A DNA stretch of 64,000 nucleotides from Cupriavidus sp. (GCA_031180665.1 JAPSLP010000001.1:231259-295258), one strand, 5' to 3'; numbered from the stretch's first letter, positions 1-9,555 are shown. Numbers and translations are program-made. Notes: generated by a model from the letters alone, not told the origin.

Positions 1-798
1 CTGCCCTCGATACGACACCTCGCCGATCGGGCCCGCCGCATCGAAGCTGCGCTCGCTCAGGTCGAAGCGGCCATCGTGGCGCACCCGCAGCACCGTGCTG
101 GCGCGCGTGCCGTACGAGGGGGAACGGATAAAGGCCGACGACAGCAGCTTTTCCCATTCGGGCGCAACGCCGGTCTGCGGCAGTTCGAAGTCGCAGGCCT
201 GGCGGGTATCGGCCAGCAGCGCCAGATAGGGCTCGACGCTGGCATTGGGCGCGCCGGTATCGGCGGCCAGCGTCTCGGCCAGCGCGCCGACGCGGCTGCG
301 CACCTTGGGCCAGGGCGTATCGAGCAGCGCATTGGACAGGCCGTACAGACCGGGCTTGAGCCGCTGCGGGGCGCCGTCGGGCGAGCGGTTGCTGTACCAC
401 CACAGCGCATCCAGATCGCCCGCGAGCAGGTTGAAGCCGTTATAGGCGCCGGGGCCGCGAATGCCGGCACCACGGGCCAGATCCCCGACATATTGTTCCG
501 GCGACGCCTCGCCGCGCAGGAAGCCCGCCACCAGCTCGCCACGCGAGCGCGCATCGGTGCGCTTTTCGGACGGCGCGCGGTAATTGGTCAGCGCGGCAAA
601 GCGCCCGCCGGCGGTCACGCCCATCCAGGTGCCAGGTTCGCCGATCACGTCCGCCTGGTCGCGGCCGGCCAGCACCTCGGGCGCATCGTCCCACCAGTGC
701 GCCGGCGCTGCCGGGCGGACATAGAATTCATCGCGATTGGCCGCGACCACCAACGCATAGTCGGGGTGGGCCTGCCAGGCGACGAGGATCAAACACAT
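1..798 (-). CDS. NRDE/TANGO2 family protein (3' end outside window)
   Basis: The frame is open from the start codon to the left edge (266 codons), so the stop lies just outside. The N-terminus MCLILVAWQAHPDYALVVAA followed by NRDE(F/Y) is the hallmark of the TANGO2/NRDE family, in which Cys2 follows the initiator Met; this fixes the start. Family members are cytoplasmic, 250-280 residues long, and of unsettled biochemical function; eukaryotic TANGO2 has been linked to haem and lipid handling. The gene is the last visible one of a minus-strand series ygfZ, DUF4936, NRDE. Family assignment is strong; role is unknown. Confidence 0.88.
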   Translation of the reverse strand, partial: MCLILVAWQAHPDYALVVAANRDEFYVRPAAPAHWWDDAPEVLAGRDQADVIGEPGTWMGVTAGGRFAALTNYRAPSEKRTDARSRGELVAGFLRGEASPEQYVGDLARGAGIRGPGAYNGFNLLAGDLDALWWYSNRSPDGAPQRLKPGLYGLSNALLDTPWPKVRSRVGALAETLAADTGAPNASVEPYLALLADTRQACDFELPQTGVAPEWEKLLSSAFIRSPSYGTRASTVLRVRHDGRFDLSERSFDAAGPIGEVSYRGQ

Positions 799-858
799 AA
801 GCCATTCCTTGTTGCGGTCCGCTGCATCGGTGCAGTGCATCGGTACAGCGGCGCCGCG

Positions 859-1149
859 CTACAACAGGTCCAGGTCGACGAACCGTTCGACCTGGCGCTC
901 GCCTTCGAGCCAGTGCTGCAAACCGCTTTGCCGCCACAGACCGTCGAGCGTCGCATCGAAGGCCGGCGGCACGTCGGCATAGGCCTCCATCCAGGTCTGC
1001 AGGCCGGCGCGGGTCTCGGGCCTGCGCATCAGCGTACCACCGATCCCGGTGGCTTCGGCCACAGTGGCCATCCAGCGGTGCCAGTACGGCAGCGCTTCGG
1101 CGGCCTCGTGCTCGCGCACGCGGAAGTAGACGAACAGGTGGTCGCTCAT
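859..1149 (-). CDS. DUF4936 family protein
   Basis: A 96-residue protein beginning MSDHLFVYFRV and rich in Trp, Glu and Leu. It matches the DUF4936 family found in Betaproteobacteria next to ygfZ and NRDE genes. The fold is probably a small ferredoxin-like alpha/beta domain of the antibiotic-monooxygenase kind (inference: alternating strands and helices, short length). An upstream in-frame ATG would add 61 low-complexity residues that overlap ygfZ, so the start at MSDH is preferred; it has a GGAG-like sequence just upstream. It lies between ygfZ and the NRDE gene and is probably co-transcribed with both. No function can be stated. Confidence 0.75.
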   Translation of the reverse strand: MSDHLFVYFRVREHEAAEALPYWHRWMATVAEATGIGGTLMRRPETRAGLQTWMEAYADVPPAFDATLDGLWRQSGLQHWLEGERQVERFVDLDLL

Positions 1150-1186
1150 GGCGGCATCTCCTTGCGGACCTGGGATTTGCGCAGCC

Positions 1187-2194
1187 TTACGCGGCCGGAT
1201 CGGTGGCCAGCAGCGGCACGGGGTAGGGCAGCTCGCCCACGGCGACCGCCAGCCCCTCTGCATGGCCCAGATGGAGGCTGGCGCCGGCCGCATCGATCTT
1301 GAGCTCGGCCAGCGCGTCCCAGCCGGCGCCATCGGGTTTGGGCGCGGCGTTGACGATCATGCCGCTCGGCTGGCCGGGATCGTCGGCGCGATAGATTTCC
1401 GCGCCTTCGTCCGGCGTCTCGCCTTCGCCGCTGACCAGCCACATGCGGCGCTTGAGCGTGCCGCGATACTGGCTGCGCGCGACGACTTCCTGGCCCGGAT
1501 AGCAGCCCTTGCGGAAATTGACCCCGCCCAGCAGCTCGAAATTGATCATCTGCGGCACGAACTGTTCCTGCGTCGCCACCACGATGCGCGGGATCCCGGC
1601 GCGGATCTCCAGCCAGTCCCACAACTGCGCATCGGCCGGCAGCAGCGTGGTGCCGAGCGTTTGCTGCAGGGCATCGGCCTGCGCGGCGGGCGCCACGACT
1701 TGCCAGCGCGGCACGCCATCGGCGTCGGGCAGGCGGATCACCGTGGCCTCGCCGGCGCTGGCGGTAGCCCAGGGCTCGGCGGGGGCGGGCAGACCGGCAG
1801 CGGACAGCGCGCTGCCACCCTTGGCGCCGGCCACGCCGACAATGCCGGCGTCGGCGCCCAGGTCCGACAGCTTGGCCTTGGCGCGCAGCACGAACATCGA
1901 CAGCCGCTTCTGGATCGCCGGCTGCAGGTCAGCCGATAGCTGCATGGCGATGCCCTGGGCATCACGCCAGATCAGCAGCGTCGCCAGCAGGCGGCCCTTG
2001 GGCGAGCAATAGCCGGCCAGACGGGCCTGCCCCGGGGACAGGTCCTCGACGGCATTGGTCAGCTGGGTATGCAGGAAGGTGGCGGCGTCATCGCCGGCCA
2101 CGCGGATCAGGCCCAGATCGGCGGGGCGGCAAACGACGCCGTCCTGGCGCAGGGCGGCGAACTGGGCGGCGCGGGCGGGATTGGGGGCGTGCAT
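1187..2194 (-). CDS. ygfZ: tRNA-modifying protein YgfZ (folate-binding)
   Basis: 335 residues, a folate-binding protein of the GcvT/YgfZ superfamily that supports Fe-S enzymes such as MiaB. The diagnostic motif KGCYPGQE is present near residues 229-236, including the conserved Cys231. The N-terminal part has the expected RVAGDDAATFLHTQLTN segment. The frame is open 35 codons further upstream, but those residues are Pro/Ser/Thr-rich and unlike the family, so MHAPNPARAAQ is taken as the start. Divergent from mltG across about 290 bases. The pairing of ygfZ with a divergent mltG-tmk-holB operon is a conserved arrangement in Burkholderiales. Confidence 0.93.
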   Translation of the reverse strand: MHAPNPARAAQFAALRQDGVVCRPADLGLIRVAGDDAATFLHTQLTNAVEDLSPGQARLAGYCSPKGRLLATLLIWRDAQGIAMQLSADLQPAIQKRLSMFVLRAKAKLSDLGADAGIVGVAGAKGGSALSAAGLPAPAEPWATASAGEATVIRLPDADGVPRWQVVAPAAQADALQQTLGTTLLPADAQLWDWLEIRAGIPRIVVATQEQFVPQMINFELLGGVNFRKGCYPGQEVVARSQYRGTLKRRMWLVSGEGETPDEGAEIYRADDPGQPSGMIVNAAPKPDGAGWDALAELKIDAAGASLHLGHAEGLAVAVGELPYPVPLLATDPAA

Positions 2195-2481
2195 GGATTG
2201 ACTTCGATTCGGAGCCGGCGCGCGGGCCGGCACGGTTGGCGGATGGCTTGTGCAGGGCTTGTCACAACTTGTGACGCAGCGAGCGGCGGCCCCTGACAAG
2301 GCTCCCGGTATTATATGGGTCTGCCGTCATTGCGGCCGGCGGCCGTCTTTCGGTCACCCGTTGAGCCTGCCACCCCTGCTGCCTGCCCGTTTTGGAGCTG
2401 CACGGCAGCCCCGGCGGCGCCGATTCACGAGAGACCCTCGCTTATCTCCGCAGTTTGATCCGCTCTTATCCAAGCTTGTCG

Positions 2482-3477
2482 ATGAAACGTTTTCTATCCC
2501 GGCTGGTTCTGGCCGCCGTGGCATTCGCGCTGGCCGCCGCCGGCGCCTTCGCCTGGTGGGCCAACCAGCCGCTGACGCTGCGCAGCTCGCCGCTCGAAGT
2601 GATCGTCAAACCCAATTCCAGCGTGCCGAGCGTCGCCCGTCAGGTGGCCCGCGGCGGCGTGCCGATCGATACCCGGCTGTTCGTGCTGCTGGCCCGGCTG
2701 ACCGGCAATCACGCCAGCCTGAAGGCGGGTGGCTACCAGTTCGAGAGCGGCGTCACGCCGCTGCAGGTGATCGGCCGCATCGCCCGGGGCGAGGTCAACC
2801 ACCATGTGCTCACTGTGATCGAGGGCTGGGAATTCCGCCGCATGCGCGCCGCCGTCGACGCCCATCCCGCGCTGCGCCACGACACCAAGGGTATGAGCGA
2901 GGCCGAGCTGCTCAAGGCAATCGGCGCCACAGAGACCTCGGCCGAGGGGCTGTTCTTCCCCGATACCTATCTGTTCGCCCGCGGCAGCAGCGATGTCGAG
3001 CTGTACCGGCACGCCTACCGGGCGATGCAGCGGCGGCTGAACGAGGCCTGGAACGCGCGCTCGCCCGACCTGCCGTACAAGACGCCCTACGAGGCGCTGA
3101 TCATGGCCTCGATCGTCGAGAAGGAGACCGGCCAGGCGGCCGAGCGGCCGATGATTGCCGCGGTCTTCATCAACCGGCTGCGCAAGAACATGATGCTGCA
3201 GACCGATCCGACCGTGATCTACGGCATCGGCGAGGTGTTCGACGGCAATCTGCGCAAGCGCGATCTGCAGGCCGACACTCCGTACAATACGTACACCCGC
3301 GCCGGCCTGCCGCCCACGCCGATTGCCTTGCCGGGCGTGGCCTCGCTGGCGGCGGCGACCACCCCGGCGCCGACCGACGCGCTGTATTTCGTCGCCCGCG
3401 GCGATGGCACCAGCCACTTCTCCAACTCGCTTCCCGAACACAATCGCGCGGTCGATCAATACCAGCGCGGCAAATAA
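2482..3477 (+). CDS. mltG: endolytic murein transglycosylase MltG
   Basis: 331 residues. An N-terminal membrane anchor (about residues 5-27, ending AFAWWANQP) is followed by a periplasmic YceG domain. The catalytic signature ASIVEKETG is present with the probable catalytic Glu near residue 213, and the YNTY and [11 protein letters not shown] motifs of the family follow. MltG cleaves nascent peptidoglycan strands at the inner membrane and sets glycan length. An upstream ATG in frame exists, but the 30 extra residues would bury the signal anchor, so MKRFLSRL is the start. tmk follows after 17 bases, as is usual in Proteobacteria. Confidence 0.95.
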   Translation: MKRFLSRLVLAAVAFALAAAGAFAWWANQPLTLRSSPLEVIVKPNSSVPSVARQVARGGVPIDTRLFVLLARLTGNHASLKAGGYQFESGVTPLQVIGRIARGEVNHHVLTVIEGWEFRRMRAAVDAHPALRHDTKGMSEAELLKAIGATETSAEGLFFPDTYLFARGSSDVELYRHAYRAMQRRLNEAWNARSPDLPYKTPYEALIMASIVEKETGQAAERPMIAAVFINRLRKNMMLQTDPTVIYGIGEVFDGNLRKRDLQADTPYNTYTRAGLPPTPIALPGVASLAAATTPAPTDALYFVARGDGTSHFSNSLPEHNRAVDQYQRGK

Positions 3478-3494
3478 TCACGAACATCATCGCC

Positions 3495-4109
3495 ATGCGC
3501 GGAACATTCATTACCTTCGAAGGCATCGACGGCGCCGGCAAGAGCACGCACCTGGTCTGGTTCGCCGAGCGGCTGCAGCAGCGGCTGGGGCAGGGCAGGC
3601 GTGTGGTGACCACGCGCGAGCCAGGCGGCACCGCGCTCGGCGAGGACCTGCGCCAACTGCTGCTGCACCGGCCGATGCATCTGGAGACCGAGGCGCTGCT
3701 GATGTTCGCCGCCCGGCGCGAGCATCTGGCCGAAGTGATCGAGCCGGCGCTGGCGCGCGGCGATTGGGTCATCTCGGACCGTTTCACCGATGCCACCTTC
3801 GCCTATCAGGGCGGCGGCCGGGGCCTTGCCCGGGAACGGCTGGAGACGCTGGAGCGCTGGGTGCAGGGCGATCTGCAGCCGGACCTGACGCTGCTGTTCG
3901 ACGTGCCGCTGGAGGTGGCCAGCGCCCGCCTGGCCGGGGCGCGCGAGCCGGACAAGTTCGAGGCCGAGTCCGCTGCATTTTTTGCGCGCACGCGGGCCGA
4001 ATACCTGCGGCGGGCAGAGCAGGCGCCGGCGCGCTTCCGCCTGATCGACAGCACACGGCCGATCGCCGAGATTCAGACAACACTTGAACAGATTCTGGTA
4101 AGCCTTTGA
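3495..4109 (+). CDS. tmk: thymidylate kinase
   Basis: 204 residues, the usual length. It phosphorylates dTMP to dTDP in the cytoplasm. The P-loop [11 protein letters not shown] lies at residues 8-18, the DR(F/Y) substrate motif appears in [18 protein letters not shown], and the LID region contains REPDKFE. The start [13 protein letters not shown] is standard for the family. It lies between mltG and holB in the usual dTTP/replication operon. The same frame is open far upstream, but only the portion from this ATG resembles a protein. Confidence 0.96.
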   Translation: MRGTFITFEGIDGAGKSTHLVWFAERLQQRLGQGRRVVTTREPGGTALGEDLRQLLLHRPMHLETEALLMFAARREHLAEVIEPALARGDWVISDRFTDATFAYQGGGRGLARERLETLERWVQGDLQPDLTLLFDVPLEVASARLAGAREPDKFEAESAAFFARTRAEYLRRAEQAPARFRLIDSTRPIAEIQTTLEQILVSL

Positions 4110-4226
4110 AATTAAACCGGCATCACGATTCTATGATGAGACCGCCGGGCCGATCGTTGCAGTGACTGCAATAGCGTCGAATCCTGCCAAACAACATCAA
4201 ATATTGCCGATAACTCATTGATTTCC

Positions 4227-5258
4227 ATGCTCTATCCCTGGCAAACCGAAGACTGGCGACAGCTGATGGCGCTGCGCGGCCGGCTGCCGCACGCGCTGCT
4301 GCTGCACGGTCAGCAGGGCATCGGCAAGCGGGACCTGGCGCTGCACTTCGCCCAGGCGCTGCTGTGCGACACCCCGCTTGCCGACGGCCAGCCGTGCGGC
4401 ACCTGCGCCGCCTGCCACTGGTTCGGCCAAGGCAACCATCCGGATTTCACCGTGGTGCGGCCGGAGGCGATGGAGGGCGGGGAGGCGGATGCCGAGGCCA
4501 AGGCCGACGACGGCGGCGGCAAGAAGAAGGCCCCCAGCAAGATCATCCGGATGGAGCAGGTGCGGGCGTTGATCGAGGCGGTCGGCATCGGTACGCATCG
4601 ATCCGGGCTGCGTCCGGTCGTGGTCTACCCGCTCGACGCCCTGCAGCACGAAGGCGCCAACGCCCTGCTCAAGACCCTGGAGGAACCGCCGCCGGCGACG
4701 GTGTTCCTGCTGGTCACGGACCGCATCGACCGGATCCTGCCGACCATCCTGTCGCGCTGCCGTCAGGTCGCGCTGCGCCGGCCCAGCGAGCAGGCCGCGC
4801 TGGAATGGCTGCGCGCCCAGGGCGTCGCCGATGCGCCGGCCCAGCTGGCCCAGGCTGGGGGGGCGCCATTGACCGCCTTGCATGCGGCCGAGGCCGAGGA
4901 ACTGCCGCTGCAGCGCTGGCTGGTCGGGCAACTCGCCAGCGGCCCGGCGCTCGACGCGCTGGCCGCCGCGGAACAGTTGCAGAAGCTGCCGGTGCCCTCG
5001 GTACTGGGTATCCTGCAGCGCTGGACCTACGATCTGCTGGCCTTGTGCCTGGGCGGCGAGGCCGGGGCGCGCTATTTCCCCGGCGAGATGGCCTCGCTGC
5101 GACGCTGCGCCGGTGCCACCGACGCGCATCGGTTGCAGGCGTTTGCCGCACGGCTGGTCCAGCACCGGCGCCACGAGCAGCACCCGTTGGCGGCGCGGCT
5201 GGTGATGGAGGCGGTGCTGATGGACTACCGGCATCTGTTCCGGCGGCAGCCGGCCTGA
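4227..5258 (+). CDS. holB: DNA polymerase III subunit delta'
   Basis: 343 residues, a clamp-loader subunit. The N-terminal AAA+ domain starts MLYPWQTEDWRQL and carries a P-loop-like GQQGIGKRDLA, then a zinc module with four Cys (CDTPLADGQPCGTCAAC, residues about 47-63). A low-complexity insert rich in Ala, Asp, Gly and Lys (EADAEAKADDGGGKKKAPSK) sits before the ALLKTLEEPP motif. A TTG three codons upstream is possible but the ATG is preferred. Downstream of tmk by 117 bases; those bases contain an AT-richer stretch and may hold a promoter. The PilZ gene commonly found between holB and tatD in related genomes is not present here. Confidence 0.93.
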   Translation: MLYPWQTEDWRQLMALRGRLPHALLLHGQQGIGKRDLALHFAQALLCDTPLADGQPCGTCAACHWFGQGNHPDFTVVRPEAMEGGEADAEAKADDGGGKKKAPSKIIRMEQVRALIEAVGIGTHRSGLRPVVVYPLDALQHEGANALLKTLEEPPPATVFLLVTDRIDRILPTILSRCRQVALRRPSEQAALEWLRAQGVADAPAQLAQAGGAPLTALHAAEAEELPLQRWLVGQLASGPALDALAAAEQLQKLPVPSVLGILQRWTYDLLALCLGGEAGARYFPGEMASLRRCAGATDAHRLQAFAARLVQHRRHEQHPLAARLVMEAVLMDYRHLFRRQPA

Positions 5259-5342
5259 GCGCCACTTGCACAGCCCATCGCGCACATCTCATACGTGACT
5301 TGAAGTTACTACGATAACGACTTGATTTAAAAGAAGAGAAAC

Positions 5343-5879
5343 ATGGAAGCAAGCGGTTTTACCGTGCGTGACGCACAGCGCCAGGACCTGCCTGGCATCG
5401 TCGCGATCTACAACGGCACGGTCGCCTCGCGCATGGTCACCGCCGACACCGAGCCGGTCAGCGTGGCCTCGCGCCAACCCTGGTTCGATGCCCACGGGCC
5501 CGCGCGCCGGCCGCTGTGGGTGGTCGAGGATGCCCATGGACAACTGGCCGGCTGGCTCAGCTATTCGGACTTCTATGGCCGTCCGGCCTATGCGGGCACC
5601 AGCGAGGTGTCGATTTATCTGGACGATCGCTACCGCGGCCAAGGCCTGGGCCGGCTGCTGCTGGAACGGGCGATGACCCACGCCCCGGCCATCGGCGTGA
5701 ACACCTTGCTCGGTTTCATCTTCGGCCACAACGCGCCCAGCCTGGCACTGTTCGAGCGGCTGGGCTTTGCCCGCTGGGGCGAGCTGCCCCGCGTCGCGGT
5801 GCTCGACGGCGTCGAGCGCGACCTGATCATCATGGGGCGGCGCGTCGATCAAAGCGCTCAATCCGCCCGCTCCGCCTGA
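5343..5879 (+). CDS. GNAT family N-acetyltransferase, phosphinothricin-acetyltransferase type
   Basis: 178 residues. The GNAT fold is visible: VRDAQRQDLPGIVAIYNGTV at the start, the acetyl-CoA pyrophosphate motif YRGQGLGRLLLERA near residues 98-111, and the terminal segment NAPSLALFERLGFARWGELP. The pattern AIYN then LYSDF-like residues is that of the PAT/Bar/YncA subgroup, which acetylates phosphinothricin or methionine sulphoximine/sulphone; the actual substrate cannot be read from sequence. A GAAGAGAAAC ribosome-binding region precedes the ATG. It lies between holB and tatD, with 14 bases to tatD. Confidence 0.87.
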   Translation: MEASGFTVRDAQRQDLPGIVAIYNGTVASRMVTADTEPVSVASRQPWFDAHGPARRPLWVVEDAHGQLAGWLSYSDFYGRPAYAGTSEVSIYLDDRYRGQGLGRLLLERAMTHAPAIGVNTLLGFIFGHNAPSLALFERLGFARWGELPRVAVLDGVERDLIIMGRRVDQSAQSARSA

Positions 5880-5893
5880 TTACCCGATTTGCC

Positions 5894-6691
5894 ATGTTCG
5901 TCGATTCCCACTGTCACCTCGATTTCCCCGACCTGTCCGCGCGCCTGCCCGAACTGCTGGCCCATATGCAGGAGAACCAGGTCACCCATGCACTGTGCAT
6001 TTCGGTGACGCTGGAGGACTTCCCGCGCGTGCTGGCACTGGCCGAGCAGCATGCGAACCTGTACGCCTCGGTGGGCGTGCATCCGGACTACGAGGAGGGC
6101 GCCGAGGAGCCCACGGTCGAGCGGCTGGTCGCGCTGTCGAACCATCCGCGCGTGGTGGGCACCGGTGAAACCGGGCTGGACTACTACCGGCTCAACGGCC
6201 GCAGCGTCGACGAGATGGAATGGCAGCGGGAGCGTTTTCGCACCCATATCCGAGCCGCGCGCCAGACCGGCAAGCCGCTGATCATCCATACGCGCTCGTC
6301 GGCCGAGGACACGCTGCGGCTGATGCGCGAAGAGGATGCCGGCGCGGTCGGCGGCGTGCTGCACTGCTTCACCGAGACCTGGGACGTCGCCCGGCAGGCG
6401 CTGGACCTGGGCTTCCATATCTCGTTCTCGGGCATCGTCACCTTCAAGAACGCGGTCGATCTGCAGGAGACCGCGCGCAAGGTGCCGCTGGACCGCATGC
6501 TGATCGAAACCGATTCGCCGTACCTGGCCCCGGTACCGTATCGCGGCAAGACCAACGAGCCGGCCTGGGTGCGGCACGTCGGCGAGTTCATCGCCACGCT
6601 GCGCGCGCTGCCGGTGGAGCAGGTTGCGCAGCAGACGACAGACAACTTCTTCAATCTGTTCAAGCACATAGAAAGGACTGCTCATGCTTGA
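5894..6691 (+). CDS. TatD family metal-dependent hydrolase
   Basis: 265 residues. All metal ligands of the TatD/YcfH family are visible: DSHCHLDF (His6 and His8), GETGLDYY (Glu), IIHTRSS (His), LHCFTE (His) and IETDSPYLAP (Asp). Members are cytoplasmic TIM-barrel deoxyribonucleases or D-aminoacyl-tRNA deacylase-like enzymes. The start MFVDSHCHLD is canonical. The frame is open a long way upstream through the GNAT gene but that part is not protein-like. The stop overlaps the start of the ankyrin gene by 8 bases, so the two are translationally coupled. Confidence 0.95.
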   Translation: MFVDSHCHLDFPDLSARLPELLAHMQENQVTHALCISVTLEDFPRVLALAEQHANLYASVGVHPDYEEGAEEPTVERLVALSNHPRVVGTGETGLDYYRLNGRSVDEMEWQRERFRTHIRAARQTGKPLIIHTRSSAEDTLRLMREEDAGAVGGVLHCFTETWDVARQALDLGFHISFSGIVTFKNAVDLQETARKVPLDRMLIETDSPYLAPVPYRGKTNEPAWVRHVGEFIATLRALPVEQVAQQTTDNFFNLFKHIERTAHA

Positions 6692-7397
6692 TATCAAGTC
6701 ATTGCGCAGCCCCTTGCTGGCCACCGTGCTGGCCGCGGCGCTGACCGGCGGCGCGCTGCCGGTGCTGGCGGCGCCGGCCGACGACCTCCGGCTGGCGGTC
6801 GAACTCGACAATGGCTATGAAGTCCGCAAGCTGCTCTCGCGCGGCGTCGATCCGAACCTGACGGACCGCCGCGGCGATCCGCTGCTGGTGGCGGCGCTGC
6901 GGGAAAAATCGCTGAAGGCGGCCCAGGCGCTGATCGAGGCCAGGAACCTGGATTTCGACAAGACCAACGCCGCCGGCGAAACCGCGCTGATGATGGCGAG
7001 CCTCCAAGGCCAGCTGGACATGGTCAGGCTGATGGTCGAGCAGCGGCAGGTCGAGATCAACAAGACCGGCTGGACGGCGCTGCATTACGCGGCCACCAAC
7101 GGCCATCTGGAAATCGTCCGATACCTGCTGGACCAGTCTGCCTATGTCGATGCGGAGAGCCCGAACGGCACCACGCCGCTGATGATGGCCACGCGTGGCG
7201 GCCATATCGAGACGGTCAAGCTGCTGCTGGACGAGGGCGCCGACCTGCGGATCCGCAACCAGAAGGGCATGACGGCGATCGATTTCGCCGACCGCTACAA
7301 CCAGCCCGAGATCGCCCAGGGGCTGCGCTCGCGCTGGCAGAAGCAGTTCCCCGACACGCCGATGGACGGCAAGGGGAAGGGCAAGGCCGGTTGGTAG
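6684..7397 (+). CDS. secreted ankyrin-repeat protein
   Basis: 237 residues with a signal peptide (hydrophobic run about residues 8-30, cleavage near VLAAPA) and at least five ankyrin repeats, for example GWTALHYAATNGHLEIVRYLL and GTTPLMMATRGGHIETVKLLL. The C-terminus is short and basic (KGKGKAGW). Ankyrin proteins bind other proteins; here the signal peptide places it in the periplasm. It overlaps tatD by 8 bases, and the tatD-ankyrin pair is conserved in Burkholderia, Ralstonia and relatives. The partner is unknown. Confidence 0.9.
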   Translation: MLDIKSLRSPLLATVLAAALTGGALPVLAAPADDLRLAVELDNGYEVRKLLSRGVDPNLTDRRGDPLLVAALREKSLKAAQALIEARNLDFDKTNAAGETALMMASLQGQLDMVRLMVEQRQVEINKTGWTALHYAATNGHLEIVRYLLDQSAYVDAESPNGTTPLMMATRGGHIETVKLLLDEGADLRIRNQKGMTAIDFADRYNQPEIAQGLRSRWQKQFPDTPMDGKGKGKAGW

Positions 7398-7409
7398 GGG
7401 TCGTTCCGC

Positions 7410-8711
7410 TCAGGCATCGTCCGCCAGCCGCACGCCCGTGAACTGCCAGCGCTGGTGCGGATAGAAGAAGTTGCGGTAGGTCGCGCGGATATGGGATTCG
7501 GGTGTCACGCACGACCCGCCGCGCAGCACCATCTGATTGCTCATGAACTTGCCGTTGTACTCGCCGACCGCGCCGGGGCTGGGGCGGAAGCTCGGATACG
7601 GCAGGAAGGCGCTGGCGGTCCACTCCCAGACATCGCCGTACATCTGCCGCAGCGCGCCGGCGGTGTTCTGCCGGTCGGGCAGCGGCCGCAGTGCGCGGCC
7701 CTCGAGAAAATTGCCGGTGGCGGGCAGATTGCGCGCCGCGTGCTCCCATTCGGCCTCGGTCGGCAGCCGGCGCTCGGCCCAGCGCGCGAAGGCATCCGCC
7801 TCGTAGTAGCTGATATGGGTGACCGGGCTCTCCGGATCGACCGGATGCATGCCGCGCAGCGTCATCTGCCACCAGGTGCCGTCGCGCTCCTCCCAGTACA
7901 ACGGCGCCTCGATGCCTTGCTCGCCGACCCAGCGCCAGCCGTCCGAGAGCCACAGGCCGGCGCTGCGATAGCCGCCGTCCTCGATGAATTCGAACCACTG
8001 CCGGTTGGTCACCGGATGCGAGCACAGCTGGTAGGGGCGCAGCAGTACCTGGTGACGCGGCCCCTCGCAATCGAAGGCGAAGCCCGCGCGGTCCTGGCCC
8101 ATTTCATGGCCGATCGCGACCACGCCGCCGGAGAACGTCAGCCATTCCGGCACCGGCCGCGGGTCGGCGATCACCGGCGCCACCAGTTCCGGCGCGAACG
8201 CCGGCTTGAGTGGGTTCTGCGCAAACAGATGCAGGATGTCGGTCAGCAGCAGTTCCTGGTGCTGCTGCTCGTGATTGAGGCCCAGCTCGATCAGCGCGGC
8301 TTCCTCGTCGGTCTGCGCGCGCATCAGCAGGTCGAACATCGCCTCGTCGACCGCTTCGCGGTAGGCCAGCACCTCGTCCAGCGTCGGCCGGCTCAAGAGT
8401 CCCCGGCGCGGGCGGGGATGGCGCGCGCCGACCGCCTCGTAATACGAATTGAACAGGTAGCGGTAGCGCGCATCGACCGGCTCGTAATCGGGAATGCGCG
8501 CCGTCAGCACGAACTCCTCGAAGAACCAGGTGGTATGGGCCAGATGCCATTTGGCGGGGCTGGCATCGTCCATCGATTGCACCGTCGCGTCGGCGTCGCT
8601 GATATCGGCCACCATCGCTTCGGTGGCGGCACGGATATGGCGATACCGGGACAGCAGCGCCGGCTCCTGGGGCGGGTGGACGACGCTGGCGGGCAACAGG
8701 GAAGAGGGCAT
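7410..8711 (-). CDS. egtB: ergothioneine biosynthesis protein EgtB-like
   Basis: 433 residues. An N-terminal DinB-like four-helix domain (KWHLAHTTWFFEEF, then LNHEQQHQELLLTDI) supplies the His ligands for non-haem iron. A C-terminal FGE-sulfatase/SUMF1 domain has VTHISYYEADAFARWAERRLPTEAEWEHAAR, MYGDVWEWTASAFLPYP and MVLRGGSCVTP. EgtB joins hercynine to a thiol donor through a C-S bond with sulfoxide formation. No egtD (histidine methyltransferase) is adjacent, which is unusual because the two are normally paired, so a related sulfoxide synthase is possible. The start MPSSLLPAS is chosen over an ATG 14 codons upstream. Confidence 0.85.
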   Translation of the reverse strand: MPSSLLPASVVHPPQEPALLSRYRHIRAATEAMVADISDADATVQSMDDASPAKWHLAHTTWFFEEFVLTARIPDYEPVDARYRYLFNSYYEAVGARHPRPRRGLLSRPTLDEVLAYREAVDEAMFDLLMRAQTDEEAALIELGLNHEQQHQELLLTDILHLFAQNPLKPAFAPELVAPVIADPRPVPEWLTFSGGVVAIGHEMGQDRAGFAFDCEGPRHQVLLRPYQLCSHPVTNRQWFEFIEDGGYRSAGLWLSDGWRWVGEQGIEAPLYWEERDGTWWQMTLRGMHPVDPESPVTHISYYEADAFARWAERRLPTEAEWEHAARNLPATGNFLEGRALRPLPDRQNTAGALRQMYGDVWEWTASAFLPYPSFRPSPGAVGEYNGKFMSNQMVLRGGSCVTPESHIRATYRNFFYPHQRWQFTGVRLADDA

Positions 8712-8931
8712 GCGGGCTCCGGGGTCGATGGCGCGGCGATGCCTGCCTGGCACCGTCGCCGTGGCCGGTTTCGACCAGCCCGCGCATCGCGCGGCAGCGC
8801 CTGCTCCCCCGAGTGGGCGTACGCCGAAACCGCAGGTACGAACCGCTCCATCATAGACGCGATCCCTCCCGGGGGGGCGCCGCCCCGCCGCGCCCGGCGG
8901 GCGCCGCCCGCGCCTGTCCGTGGCACCGCGA
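8712..8931. other. intergenic, GC-rich, no gene seen
   Basis: Between the start of egtB and the end of azoR, both on the minus strand. The right part (about 8868-8925) is a run of G/C-rich inverted repeats such as GGGCGCCGCCC that could fold into a strong hairpin and end azoR transcription, although no T-run follows. No convincing coding frame was found. Confidence 0.4.
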
Positions 8932-9555
8932 TCAGGCAGCCAGGCGGCCGTTCTCGTCGTTCAGCGCGGCCACGTCGCGCTTGGCGGCGTCCAGGCCGGC
9001 AGCCCGGTACTCCGGACCCATCGCCAGGCCATGGGCGCGGACATAGGTGATGTCCGTGATGCCGAGGAAGCGCAGCACCGCGTCGATCGTCACCTCGTGC
9101 AGGTCCAGGCCGTTCGGGTCCTGGCGCACGCCGCCGCGCGAGGACACCACGATGGTCTTCTTGCCGCCGGCCAGGCCCACCGGACCGCTTTCGGTATAGC
9201 GGAAGGTGCGGCCGGCCTGGGCGATCCGGTCGATCCAGCCCTTGAGCTGGCTCGGGATGCCGAAGTTGTATTGCGGCACGCCCAGCACCAGCACGTCGGC
9301 TTCGAGGAATTCCTTCAGCCACGCCTCGGTGCGCTCCAGTTCGGCCTGCTGCACCGGGTCCAGACCTTCCTTCGGGCCGCCCAGCACCGGCAGCAGATGA
9401 CCGGACAGGTGAGGGGCGGCCTCCTTGTCCAGGTCGCGCACGGTCAGGGTCGCTTCCGGATGGCGGGCTTGCAGATCCGCCACCACTTGCGCCGTCAGAT
9501 TGCGGGACACCGAGTTGTCGCCCAGCACGCTCGAATCGATTTGCAGAATCTTCAT
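8932..9555 (-). CDS. azoR: FMN-dependent NADH:quinone oxidoreductase / azoreductase
   Basis: 207 residues of the flavodoxin-like AzoR family. The start MKILQIDSSVLGDNSVSRNL binds the FMN phosphate (S-x-N/S-S-R pattern), and the conserved PQYNFGIPSQLKGWIDRIAQAGRTFRYT segment follows. Members reduce quinones and azo dyes by two-electron transfer from NAD(P)H and defend against electrophiles. An upstream in-frame start exists but adds residues outside the family. A divergent LysR gene lies 140 bases away, an arrangement typical of a regulator controlling its neighbour. Confidence 0.93.
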   Translation of the reverse strand: MKILQIDSSVLGDNSVSRNLTAQVVADLQARHPEATLTVRDLDKEAAPHLSGHLLPVLGGPKEGLDPVQQAELERTEAWLKEFLEADVLVLGVPQYNFGIPSQLKGWIDRIAQAGRTFRYTESGPVGLAGGKKTIVVSSRGGVRQDPNGLDLHEVTIDAVLRFLGITDITYVRAHGLAMGPEYRAAGLDAAKRDVAALNDENGRLAA

